29,242 nt of DNA from an uncultured Roseburia sp. (GTDB lineage: Bacteria; Bacillota; Clostridia; Lachnospirales; Lachnospiraceae): contig UQAQ01000038.1 in the NCBI GenBank assembly GCA_900539115.1, forward strand, positions 1-29,242, in the 5' to 3' direction. Below the pieces are notes generated by a model. The model was not told where the DNA came from. It made no database searches and was given only the letters and a program-made list of their open reading frames with translations. This document shows positions 17,436-24,239 of the stretch, in pieces (the first letter of the stretch is position 1; each line of letters starts with the position of its first letter). Both the position numbers and the translations under genes were made by a program.

Positions 17436-18701
17436 ATGAGTTTAAGTGATAAAATTATCAATGGAATCATGGGGACGAATATCCGAACGATAAAAGTTTC
17501 TGTTGAACAATTGGCACAAATTGTAAATGAAACAATCATTGCGGCAACAACAAATGAGGAAGAACTAAGAGCAATTGAAAAAGCAATTAAAGGTAGTCAT
17601 TTTTTTATTTCCGGAGATTGGGAATCCTCGGATGGCAAATTTTTATTTCATATCAGTTTGTACCAGCGCTCATTAAAGCATAGAACGGTTTGGGTAAAAA
17701 ATTTACAGACAGAAGAAATTTTTGAATGGAATGGGTTTTCTCTTGGTCCCTTCAAAAGAGCAATGCAGCCTTATCTGGTAAATGCACGAATGCATCCACC
17801 GATTTCGTGGTATCGTGATCAAATCATACAAGATGCTGTGAATGCGATGGATGGTGATCCGGCAGAAGCGCAGGATCCGGCAGAAGCATATGATTCAGAA
17901 GAAATGTCAGAGTCGATTCCGAATGAGACGGCATTTTATGAGCCGTTTAATAAGCCGATGCCAATGCCAAGAAGGCAGAATCCGGCGGTTATAGGTGTGA
18001 TTACAGTTGTCGTTCTAATTGTAATCGGAGTGGCAGCTTCTATGTATGAAGAAAATATGAAGGAAAAGCAGGCGGCCAGACAAAAAGAGTTGGAACAGGA
18101 GTATCAACAGGCATTACAACAAGTTTATCAGCAACAGGATTCTTCACAAAATTCTCAGCAGCAAGCAGGCTCAGCTAATTTGCAGGGAAGCGGCTCTTCG
18201 GCTAACAGTGCTTCATCAGGGTATGGTTCATCATACAATTCGGCGGCAAACCAAGTGGGAGATTCGTATGGTTACAGTAATTCCGGAAACAATGCTGCGT
18301 ATGACAGTGGTTACAGCACCTATGGCTCCACTTACGACGATTATAACTCTACAACGAATGACTACGACACTTCCGGCTATGACACTTCGGATTATGATGA
18401 CGAAGAATCCGGTGATGAAGACGAGTATATTTTCCCGGACAGTGACACTACATATCTTACTAAGAGTGATATGAAAGGAATGAGTGCGGATGAACTCAAT
18501 TATGCAAAAAATGAATTGTATGCAAGGCATGGACGCATATTTAACCGAGAGGATCTGCAGGAATATTTTGAAGACTGCAGTTGGTATGAAGGCGTTTATA
18601 CGGCAGATGAGTGGGATTCGTATGGCGACAGTTATTTTTTCAATGATGTCGAGATGGCGAACCGCAATCTGCTTGTGAAAACAGAAAAGAAACGACGATG
18701 A
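17436..18701 (+). CDS. membrane-anchored YARHG-domain protein
   Basis: A 421-aa protein. The N-terminal region (about 1-150) is globular and cytoplasmic by orientation, of no family I recognise. A single transmembrane helix lies at about 185-205 (PAVIGVITVVVLIVIGVAASMY). A Gln-rich helical stretch and a long low-complexity Ser/Gly/Asn/Tyr/Asp linker (about 230-330) lead to the C-terminal YARHG domain (LNYAKNELYARHGRIFNREDLQEYF, here split for length: core YARHGRIFN near 370), which should lie outside the cell. YARHG domains occur on extracytoplasmic ends of many Lachnospiraceae proteins; their ligand is unknown. GGAAAGGAGG (17418-17427) precedes the ATG by 8 nt. It is followed by a 59-aa membrane protein gene 13 nt later. 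Confidence 0.85.
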   Translation: MSLSDKIINGIMGTNIRTIKVSVEQLAQIVNETIIAATTNEEELRAIEKAIKGSHFFISGDWESSDGKFLFHISLYQRSLKHRTVWVKNLQTEEIFEWNGFSLGPFKRAMQPYLVNARMHPPISWYRDQIIQDAVNAMDGDPAEAQDPAEAYDSEEMSESIPNETAFYEPFNKPMPMPRRQNPAVIGVITVVVLIVIGVAASMYEENMKEKQAARQKELEQEYQQALQQVYQQQDSSQNSQQQAGSANLQGSGSSANSASSGYGSSYNSAANQVGDSYGYSNSGNNAAYDSGYSTYGSTYDDYNSTTNDYDTSGYDTSDYDDEESGDEDEYIFPDSDTTYLTKSDMKGMSADELNYAKNELYARHGRIFNREDLQEYFEDCSWYEGVYTADEWDSYGDSYFFNDVEMANRNLLVKTEKKRR

Positions 18702-18714
18702 GGAGGTAAATATT

Positions 18715-18894
18715 ATGATTGGACTAATTATTTATATGGTATTAGGATACTGGGCTGCCGGAAAAACCGTTTACGCCAATAAGGTAATTGTTTATTCCGG
18801 CAGCACATTTTTTGCAAGACGTGTTGGCGTGGGATTGATCGGTGGATGGATATTGATACCGATCGCCATTATTAAGACAATACTCGGGCATTAA
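18715..18894 (+). CDS. 59-aa membrane protein
   Basis: A short gene of 59 codons plus stop. It begins MIGLIIYMVLGYWAAGKTVY and ends in ILIPIAIIKTILGH, giving two hydrophobic helices joined by a basic loop (FFARRVG). AGGAGG (18701-18706) precedes the ATG by 8 nt, and it follows the YARHG gene by 13 nt, so it is surely in the same transcript. It may assist or stabilise the YARHG membrane protein, but no family is recognised and the role is unknown. Confidence 0.75.
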   Translation: MIGLIIYMVLGYWAAGKTVYANKVIVYSGSTFFARRVGVGLIGGWILIPIAIIKTILGH

Positions 18895-18901
18895 GAAGAC
18901 T

Positions 18902-18957
18902 ATCACTTGTTTTGAAAATTATACTATGGTATACTTTTGAGAAGCAAGTGATTTTTT
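18902..18957 (+). repeat. palindromic intergenic repeat copy 1 (terminator/promoter)
   Basis: ATCACTTG (18902-18909) and CAAGTGAT (18945-18952) are perfect inverted arms around a 35-nt centre, followed by a T run. The centre holds CTATGGTATACT: TATACT (18930-18935) with an upstream TG and, 17 nt before, TTGTTT (18907-18912), a plausible promoter for the LRR gene. The arms plus T run may also terminate the upstream operon. A second copy, 39 of 51 positions identical without gaps by my count, lies at 21413-21463. Confidence 0.7.
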
Positions 18958-18980
18958 TTATGATAGGAGAAATGAAAACT

Positions 18981-21401
18981 ATGGGAAAATACAAAAAGAA
19001 ATTGGCGTGGCTTCTTATGTTTGCTTTGTGCGTCGGTATGATAGCATTTCCAGACAGCGGAAAAGTGATGCCGGTAAGGGCAGCAGAAGAGACAACGCAA
19101 ACGGAAAAGCAGGTTACTTTCGACGGGGGAGTTTTGAAAATAGACGGAGTTGTTATTGTAACTTCGGAGGCACTGGCGGGCATTGATCTGCAGGAAATCC
19201 GAAGAATTGAATTTGGAACAAGTGTTAAAAAGATAGCAGACGGGGTGTTTGAAAACTGTCATAATCTTGTCGATGTAACGTGGGGCGACGTTACGATTAT
19301 TGGTAAGAATGCATTTGCAAGCTGTGAAAATCTGGATATAATGACGTTGCCTTTTTCCTGCACAACGATAGGAGAAGGGGCATTTTGGGGATGCAGTAAG
19401 GTGGAATTTGTTATGCTGCAATCGATAAACAAAATTGGCAAGAATGCGTTTCCTCTTGAAACAAATATTGTTTGGGAAAATGTGAATTATTTGCCCGATA
19501 TTGCAGAGGGATTCTGGCAGCAGCGGACAGGGACGATGTTTATTTTTGATTCGTCTGTCTGGGAGAGTGTCAGGGAGGAAAATTCGCAGGAAACTATCCG
19601 GTGGGAAGAGGAAAATTTTGATGCGGCTTATTTTACTTTTAACAATCCGTTAGATGAGACGAAGTATTATGTGTATTCGAGAGGCAGTGATGTGCTTCGG
19701 GTGAGCACAGAGGGAACTATGACCCTGGAAAGCGGCATTAAAAAAGACGAACGAAGTTTTTATATTCCAACGCAAATAGAAATACCAAAAACATCTATAA
19801 AGCAATGGATTCTAAAAGCAGATAACCTAACGTTTAATGAAAAATACAAAGAATACAGTAATCTTCAATCCGTTAAAGTGTTTGGGGTGGTAAGTGTCGG
19901 AGAGGAATGTTTTTCCGGCTGCAGTGCGCTGGAAACTTTTGAGACAGATAAGTTTACAAGTATTGGACAAAAGGCTTTTTATGGATGTACTTCTTTGGAA
20001 AAAATACAAATAAAAGAGGGGATTGATTCGATCGGGAAGAGTGCATTTGAAGGATGCAAAAGTCTTACGGACGTTGTAATTGAAACACGGATTATTACGA
20101 TTGAGAAAAGAGTATTTTACGGATGCGAAAAATTGCAAAATGTAGAACTTCCCATTTGTGTTCGAAAAATAAATCAAGAAGCATTTGGAAATTGTTCCTC
20201 ACTGAAAAGTATTGTTCTTCCGGAAAATATTTCTTATGTGGGACTTGGAAACCTCACGACAACTGACATTTATTGGAAGGGGAATGAAGTGACCCTGCAG
20301 ACCCCGGAAGAGGGGGAGGCAGAGTTTTTTGAGCAAGTTACAGGAACGATGTTTATTCCTACGGGAAGCGTTTTTTGGCAGAAACAAAAGGAACGCTATC
20401 CCAATGTAAGCTGGCAGGAATGGACGCCGGTAATCGAGCAGGTGGAGACGGAGACATACGATCTTATGGAACAATGGGCATTTCAGGATGACCCTTATAC
20501 CGTTTCGGCAGAACCCTGGCTCGATGAAGAGGGAACCCCTTGTGTTAAAATTCATTTTTCCAAGAAGTATCAACGCATAGCATTTCGATTGCCGGATAAA
20601 ATCCGGGCGCAGGATTATGCTTCCGTATCGATCAAAGCGAAAGTCGGTGGTCAATTAATGTTTGAACTTTCGGTAGATGATATTCGGATGGATGAATCTC
20701 AAGGTGCAGTTGGAGGCTTGACAGCGGACTGCGCGTATCCGTTTTATTATGATGGAGAAGAGGGAGAGACGAAGTTCGGAACAGAAGAGGTCGAATTGAA
20801 AAATGCTTCCAATGATATGACAAGCTATATGCTGTTAGGAACCTGTCGAGACCCGGAAGATGTGGAAGTGTATGGGCGCAAGTATGAATTCTACATATAC
20901 TCGATTACATTTAACCCAATCTCTTCCGGGACAAAGAAGTATGTATTTGAGAAAAAAACGGAAGCAGAAGAGACACCGTCACCGTCGATTCAGCCGACAG
21001 AGACACCGGTTTCGACAATCAGTCCGACCGGCTTGCCGTCTCAGACACCTTCGGCAGCACCTGAAAACATAGCACCATCTTCTTCCCATAAACCGGAAAA
21101 ATCGCCAGCAGGCCGTCCTATGATTTTTCTTAAGAAGAAAGGGCATGGAAACCGGCGTTATATTCAAGTCAGCATAAAATCGACAGCCGGCAGATATTTT
21201 GATCTCTATATGAAGAAAAAGGGCAAAAAATATGTCCGCATTCGTTTGAAAAAAATGTCGTTAAAAAAGGGCAAGCGGGTAGTGAAACTGAAATATACCA
21301 AGAAAGGCTACACGGTTTGCTTTAAAGTAAGAACGTATGATAAGATAAAGGGGCGTAAACGATATGGCGCGTATAGTAAGGAGAAAAGGATAAAATTATA
21401 A
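18981..21401 (+). CDS. secreted BspA-like (LRR_5) leucine-rich repeat protein
   Basis: An 806-aa surface protein. A basic N-terminus and hydrophobic core (LAWLLMFALCVGMIAF) form a signal peptide, probably cleaved near VRAAEE. Two blocks of BspA/LRR_5 repeats are visible (about 60-160 and 295-430): IGxxAFxxCxxLxxVxIxxxVxxI units such as SIGQKAFYGCTSLEKI and SIGKSAFEGCKSLTDV. A beta-rich region (about 480-670), a Pro/Thr/Ser-rich spacer (about 675-720) and a very Lys-rich C-terminal domain follow; its end (CFKVRTYDKIKGRKRYGAYSK) resembles the FN3 tail of the protein at 15362. No LPxTG is seen. The start is uncertain: ATG 18981 (11 nt after AGGAG), 18972 or 18960 are all in frame. The gene is bracketed by the two 51-nt repeats. 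BspA-like proteins bind host or bacterial surfaces; the target here is unknown. Confidence 0.82.
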   Translation: MGKYKKKLAWLLMFALCVGMIAFPDSGKVMPVRAAEETTQTEKQVTFDGGVLKIDGVVIVTSEALAGIDLQEIRRIEFGTSVKKIADGVFENCHNLVDVTWGDVTIIGKNAFASCENLDIMTLPFSCTTIGEGAFWGCSKVEFVMLQSINKIGKNAFPLETNIVWENVNYLPDIAEGFWQQRTGTMFIFDSSVWESVREENSQETIRWEEENFDAAYFTFNNPLDETKYYVYSRGSDVLRVSTEGTMTLESGIKKDERSFYIPTQIEIPKTSIKQWILKADNLTFNEKYKEYSNLQSVKVFGVVSVGEECFSGCSALETFETDKFTSIGQKAFYGCTSLEKIQIKEGIDSIGKSAFEGCKSLTDVVIETRIITIEKRVFYGCEKLQNVELPICVRKINQEAFGNCSSLKSIVLPENISYVGLGNLTTTDIYWKGNEVTLQTPEEGEAEFFEQVTGTMFIPTGSVFWQKQKERYPNVSWQEWTPVIEQVETETYDLMEQWAFQDDPYTVSAEPWLDEEGTPCVKIHFSKKYQRIAFRLPDKIRAQDYASVSIKAKVGGQLMFELSVDDIRMDESQGAVGGLTADCAYPFYYDGEEGETKFGTEEVELKNASNDMTSYMLLGTCRDPEDVEVYGRKYEFYIYSITFNPISSGTKKYVFEKKTEAEETPSPSIQPTETPVSTISPTGLPSQTPSAAPENIAPSSSHKPEKSPAGRPMIFLKKKGHGNRRYIQVSIKSTAGRYFDLYMKKKGKKYVRIRLKKMSLKKGKRVVKLKYTKKGYTVCFKVRTYDKIKGRKRYGAYSKEKRIKL

Positions 21402-21408
21402 AGATAGA

Positions 21409-21467
21409 AAAAATCACTTGCATTTGAGAGTGTACTATGCTATACTGTCAAAAAGCAAGTGATTTTT
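21409..21467 (+). repeat. palindromic intergenic repeat copy 2 (terminator/promoter)
   Basis: A 13-bp perfect inverted repeat (21409-21421 with 21455-21467) contains the same ATCACTTG/CAAGTGAT arms and CTATGCTATACT centre as copy 1, with TTGCAT (21418-21423) 17 nt before TATACT (21441-21446). It follows the LRR stop by 7 nt, so it may terminate that gene and also act as a promoter toward the Rpn-family gene at 21625. Confidence 0.7.
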
Positions 21468-21545
21468 AGTCTAGTATAAAATAAGTGAAGAGTCGAATAA
21501 GTTGGTATATCATTCTTGCTTTAAATTCCAGAAAACAATTACAAA

Positions 21546-21599
21546 GCAGGAGTGAAACGGATTAGGGAAAGTGATTTTTTTTCATTACAAAACTCCTGC
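21546..21599. repeat. inverted repeat upstream of the Rpn-family gene
   Basis: GCAGGAGT (21546-21553) and ACTCCTGC (21592-21599) are perfect 8-bp inverted arms around a 38-nt centre. The centre includes AAGTGATTTTTTTT, a word also found at the right end of the two 51-nt repeats. It lies in the leader of the Rpn gene and may be a regulatory structure. Confidence 0.4.
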
Positions 21600-21624
21600 C
21601 AAACACACAGAAGGGAGATTTTGA

Positions 21625-22554
21625 ATGAAGAAGAGAACAAAAACCAAAACGAAAACGCAGCCAGTGGTAATACGGAATTATAGGGACACTTTATTCCGTA
21701 TGCTGTACCGGAACAAAAAGAGACTGCTTTCCCTGTTTAACGCAGTCAATGGAACACAGTATGACAATCCGGATGACTTGACTATCACTACTCTGGAGGG
21801 CGTATTATATCTGGGGATGAAAAATGATGTATCCTGTATCATCGATATGATGATGCAGTTGTATGAACATCAATCCACAGTCAATCCCAACATGCCGCTG
21901 CGAAACTTATTTTATGTGTCGGATCTGCTTCAGAAATATATTTATGAAGAAGGCATAGACATCTACTCCCGTAAGCAGATCAAAATTCCGACACCGAAAT
22001 TTGTGGTATTTTACAATGGAGATGAGGAGCAGCCGGAGCGGAAAGAAATCCGCTTGTCAAAAGCTTTTTCTGCCAATACCGGCGAGACTAACATGGAATT
22101 GGTTGTGCTTCAGATCAATATCAACAAAGGACAAAATGAAGAATTGAAAGCAGCCTGCAAAACCCTGCAGGAATACGCGGAGTTTACGGAAAGAGCGCGT
22201 GAACATAGAAAAGAAATGGAACTGGAGGATGCGATACGGACAACGATAGACGAATGCATCCGGGATGGAATCTTAAAAGATTTTTTGTTGAAAAATAAGG
22301 CGGAGGTGTATCATATGTGCTTGTATGAATTTGATGTGGAACTGCATGAAAGAGTACTTCGGGAAGAAGAAAGAGAGGAAGGCAGACTAGAAGGAATTCG
22401 CGAAGGGCGCTTGGCTGGACAACAAGAGGGAATGCAAAACGGTAAAAAATTTGCCAAACAGGTTTTTAAGGCTTTCATGAGTGGGAAAACTCCGGAAACG
22501 ATTGCGGAGGAGTTGAATGTTCCGTTGGAGGAAGTGAAGAATCTGGTAGATTGA
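21625..22554 (+). CDS. Rpn-family PD-(D/E)XK nuclease/transposase-like protein
   Basis: A 309-aa protein of the recombination-promoting nuclease (Rpn/YhgA-like) family, predicted to cleave DNA. After a Lys/Thr-rich start, FRMLYRNKKRLLSLFNAVNGTQY is the usual family opening. The PD-(D/E)XK core is visible as D68 (KNDVSC) and E81-x-Q83 (YEHQS). The C-terminal region is charged and glutamate-rich (REEEREEGRLEGIREG) and ends in a short helical module (ETIAEELNVPLEEVKNLV), as in many Lachnospiraceae members. AAGGGAG (21611-21617) precedes the ATG. These genes are usually multicopy and variable within a genome. No terminal inverted repeats of a transposon were found, so it is annotated as a gene rather than an insertion sequence. 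Confidence 0.88.
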   Translation: MKKRTKTKTKTQPVVIRNYRDTLFRMLYRNKKRLLSLFNAVNGTQYDNPDDLTITTLEGVLYLGMKNDVSCIIDMMMQLYEHQSTVNPNMPLRNLFYVSDLLQKYIYEEGIDIYSRKQIKIPTPKFVVFYNGDEEQPERKEIRLSKAFSANTGETNMELVVLQININKGQNEELKAACKTLQEYAEFTERAREHRKEMELEDAIRTTIDECIRDGILKDFLLKNKAEVYHMCLYEFDVELHERVLREEEREEGRLEGIREGRLAGQQEGMQNGKKFAKQVFKAFMSGKTPETIAEELNVPLEEVKNLVD

Positions 22555-22574
22555 TGTAAATTCATAAAGATAAC

Positions 22575-22606
22575 AGAGAGACATAGTGAGGCTGTGTCTC
22601 TTTTTT
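22575..22606 (+). terminator. intrinsic terminator after the Rpn-family gene
   Basis: AGAGACA (22577-22583) pairs with TGTCTCT (22595-22601) around an 11-nt loop and continues into a T6 run (22601-22606). Confidence 0.75.
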
Positions 22607-22722
22607 ATGCACAAAATCGGTAAATGTCATCGACACTTTCACGGATTACCTGCTTGGACAAAAAAGGGAAAAATTGAAAATGATTTTGCAGGGCATATGA
22701 TATCTTATATTCAAGAGCTAAA

Positions 22723-22754
22723 TGACACATGGTGTCACTCTAAAAAGGTATACT
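22723..22754 (+). promoter_or_regulatory. promoter of the accessory cluster with TGACAC-ATG-GTGTCA box
   Basis: A perfect 6-bp inverted repeat (22723-22728 / 22732-22737) has a 3-nt centre. TATACT (22749-22754) follows TGTCA after 11 nt, as in the promoters at 15261 and 17378. GGAGAGGAG (22765-22773) and the ATG at 22784 follow, so this promoter probably drives the zinc-ribbon gene and perhaps the whole downstream train. Confidence 0.5.
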
Positions 22755-22783
22755 GTAAAAAAACGGAGAGGAGTTGAGTACAT

Positions 22784-22909
22784 ATGAAAATGAAATATTT
22801 TTCTTTTGTAAAGCCGATTGTTTGTCCAAAATGCCACAAGCCATACAAAGTAGATATTTTTAAAAGATGCGTTCATTGTGGGGCTTATCTTGGAGGAATC
22901 ATGTGGTAG
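22784..22909 (+). CDS. 41-aa zinc-ribbon protein
   Basis: A short gene encoding 41 residues with two CxxC knuckles (VCPKCHKP and RCVHCGAYLGG) about 12 residues apart, a typical zinc ribbon. GGAGAGGAG sits about 10 nt before the ATG, and an operator-bearing promoter lies directly upstream, so translation is likely real despite the size. It begins the same-strand run leading to the Mor-like gene and the PolC-like gene. A role in nucleic-acid or protein binding is possible. Its function is unknown. Confidence 0.7.
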   Translation: MKMKYFSFVKPIVCPKCHKPYKVDIFKRCVHCGAYLGGIMW

Positions 22910-22975
22910 AAAAGCGGGTAGAAAATACCGAGAAAAGTTCTGACATTTTGTGTAAAATAATGACGAGGTGAAAAA

Positions 22976-23245
22976 ATGAAGTCAAAGGAAAAAAACAAAA
23001 AGAGGTACGCTGGAATTTATCAGGAACTTGTAGAGATTGTCGGCGAGGATTTAATCAGTCAAATTTATGAGCGGTTTCATGGGATGGAAGTCTCAATGCC
23101 TTCACGTTTGTATTCTATTGAGTATGTCATAGAACTTGCGGCAAAGGAAGATCCGTCGGAATGGAAAAAAATTGCCCGCAAATATGGCTACAATGAAAAA
23201 TATCTTAAGCGCTTGATCTTGGAAAAACTGGAAAGCCAGCACTAG
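22976..23245 (+). CDS. Mor-like helix-turn-helix protein
   Basis: An 89-aa basic protein. The core IVGEDLISQIYERFHGMEVSMPSRLYS followed by EWKKIARKYGYNEKYLKRLI (given here in pieces) matches the layout of the small Mor (middle operon regulator)-type proteins of Firmicutes: a helical dimer part with a G-x-x-x-x-x-P strand, then a C-terminal helix-turn-helix. It is expected to bind DNA and may regulate this cluster. GAGGTG (22965-22970) precedes the ATG. The gap to the PolC-like gene is 28 nt. A CTGACA-TTTTG-TGTAA word (22940-22955) upstream partly resembles the TGACA/TGTCA boxes, but without a -10 at the same distance. Confidence 0.65.
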   Translation: MKSKEKNKKRYAGIYQELVEIVGEDLISQIYERFHGMEVSMPSRLYSIEYVIELAAKEDPSEWKKIARKYGYNEKYLKRLILEKLESQH

Positions 23246-23273
23246 GTAATGGGAAACATGGAGGTATATTGCG

Positions 23274-24239
23274 ATGAAATGGGATCAAAGGTATGTGACA
23301 GAAAAATTACGTGATGCAGTAAATGAAAAAATTACTCAAATGTATGGACAAAATGTGCCGGAAGAACCTCAAGAACGTCTTTGTCATGAAATTGATTCAA
23401 TCGTAAAAAATGGGTGGGTATGGCATTATTATTTCGCTCATTTATTAGCCGGGAAGGCGAAAAACGATGGCAATATAGTGTGGAGCCGCGGAACAGCAGG
23501 GGCATCCTTTGTGGCATATCTCTTGAATATCACAGAGGTAAATCCGTTGTCGGAACTCTACGAGGGATTTGACATTCCCTTTGAGGTGTTTGCCGGATAC
23601 AAAGGAGAAAAGAAACCGGATTTTAATCTCAATGTACCGCCATCTTACCATGACTGTCTTTTGACTTTTGCACGTGACACATTTGGAGCAGACTGCGTGA
23701 CGCTGGGAGGAAATGGAAATAATCATTTCATCATTCAACCAAAAGGTGCAGAGCAGGATGAACCGATAGATATTTGCGTAATCGCTTGTGAACTTTCCGA
23801 TGACGGCGAATTTGATAACGACAGAGCCAAAGCTGCTATCGCCGGTTTGAAACCGCAGTCGCTGAAAGACTATTGCAGAATCGCTGCATTGCTTCACGGA
23901 ACGGACACTTGGGAAGGCAACGGAAAGGAATTGATCGAAAAAGGAACGTGTACACTGCAGCAGTTGATCTGTACCCGTGAAGATATTATGAATACCCTTT
24001 TGGAAAAGGGAATGAACCGCCGAATGGCGTATGAAATCATGGAACATGTGCGTAAAGGCAAGGCAAACCGTGTCGATAGTGCCAAATGGCAGGAGATGAA
24101 GGTAGAGATGCGAAAGACCGGCATGCCAAAATGGTATATTGAATCGTGTGAGAAGATAAAGTATTTGTTCCCGCTGGGACATGCAGTGGAGTATGTGAAG
24201 GCGCGGGAAAAAGGGGGAAAGAGATATGGCAATAAATGA
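23274..24239 (+). CDS. PolC-derived DNA polymerase III alpha fragment, probably catalytically dead
   Basis: A 321-aa protein collinear with parts of the Gram-positive replicative polymerase PolC, recognised by recall of PolC motifs. Residues about 34-120 (RLCHEIDSIVKNGW, SRGTAGASFVAYLLNITEVNPL, DIPFEVFAGYKGEKKPDFNLN) match the palm region; about 193-308 (LHGTDTWEGNGKELIEKGTCTL, MAYEIMEHVRKGKA, MPKWYIESCEKIKYLFPLGHA) match the fingers region. The OB, PHP and 3'-5' exonuclease domains, the PolC zinc finger after ITEVNPL, and most of the palm between the blocks are absent. The catalytic PDxDLN motif reads PDFNLN: D116 remains but the second Asp is N118. The reading frame is intact and GGAGGT supports the ATG, so it looks like a maintained, repurposed protein rather than decay. 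It overlaps the next gene by 14 nt. It may bind DNA, nucleotides or the replisome; that is inference. Confidence 0.82.
   Translation: MKWDQRYVTEKLRDAVNEKITQMYGQNVPEEPQERLCHEIDSIVKNGWVWHYYFAHLLAGKAKNDGNIVWSRGTAGASFVAYLLNITEVNPLSELYEGFDIPFEVFAGYKGEKKPDFNLNVPPSYHDCLLTFARDTFGADCVTLGGNGNNHFIIQPKGAEQDEPIDICVIACELSDDGEFDNDRAKAAIAGLKPQSLKDYCRIAALLHGTDTWEGNGKELIEKGTCTLQQLICTREDIMNTLLEKGMNRRMAYEIMEHVRKGKANRVDSAKWQEMKVEMRKTGMPKWYIESCEKIKYLFPLGHAVEYVKAREKGGKRYGNK

Noticed and set aside
21625..22554. Complete insertion sequence around the Rpn-family gene
   Set aside because: The 8-bp inverted repeat upstream (21546-21599) is local to the leader; no matching terminal repeats or target duplications flank the gene.
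22586..22777. A 63-codon open frame before the zinc-ribbon gene
   Set aside because: It begins inside the Rpn terminator loop and runs through the promoter of the next gene. Its resemblance to the frame at 17190 reflects shared upstream DNA words, not a protein family.
23274..24239. PolC-like gene as a simple pseudogene
   Set aside because: The frame is open for 321 codons, has a good ribosome binding site, and deletions are at domain boundaries without frameshifts; decay would be expected to leave stops.
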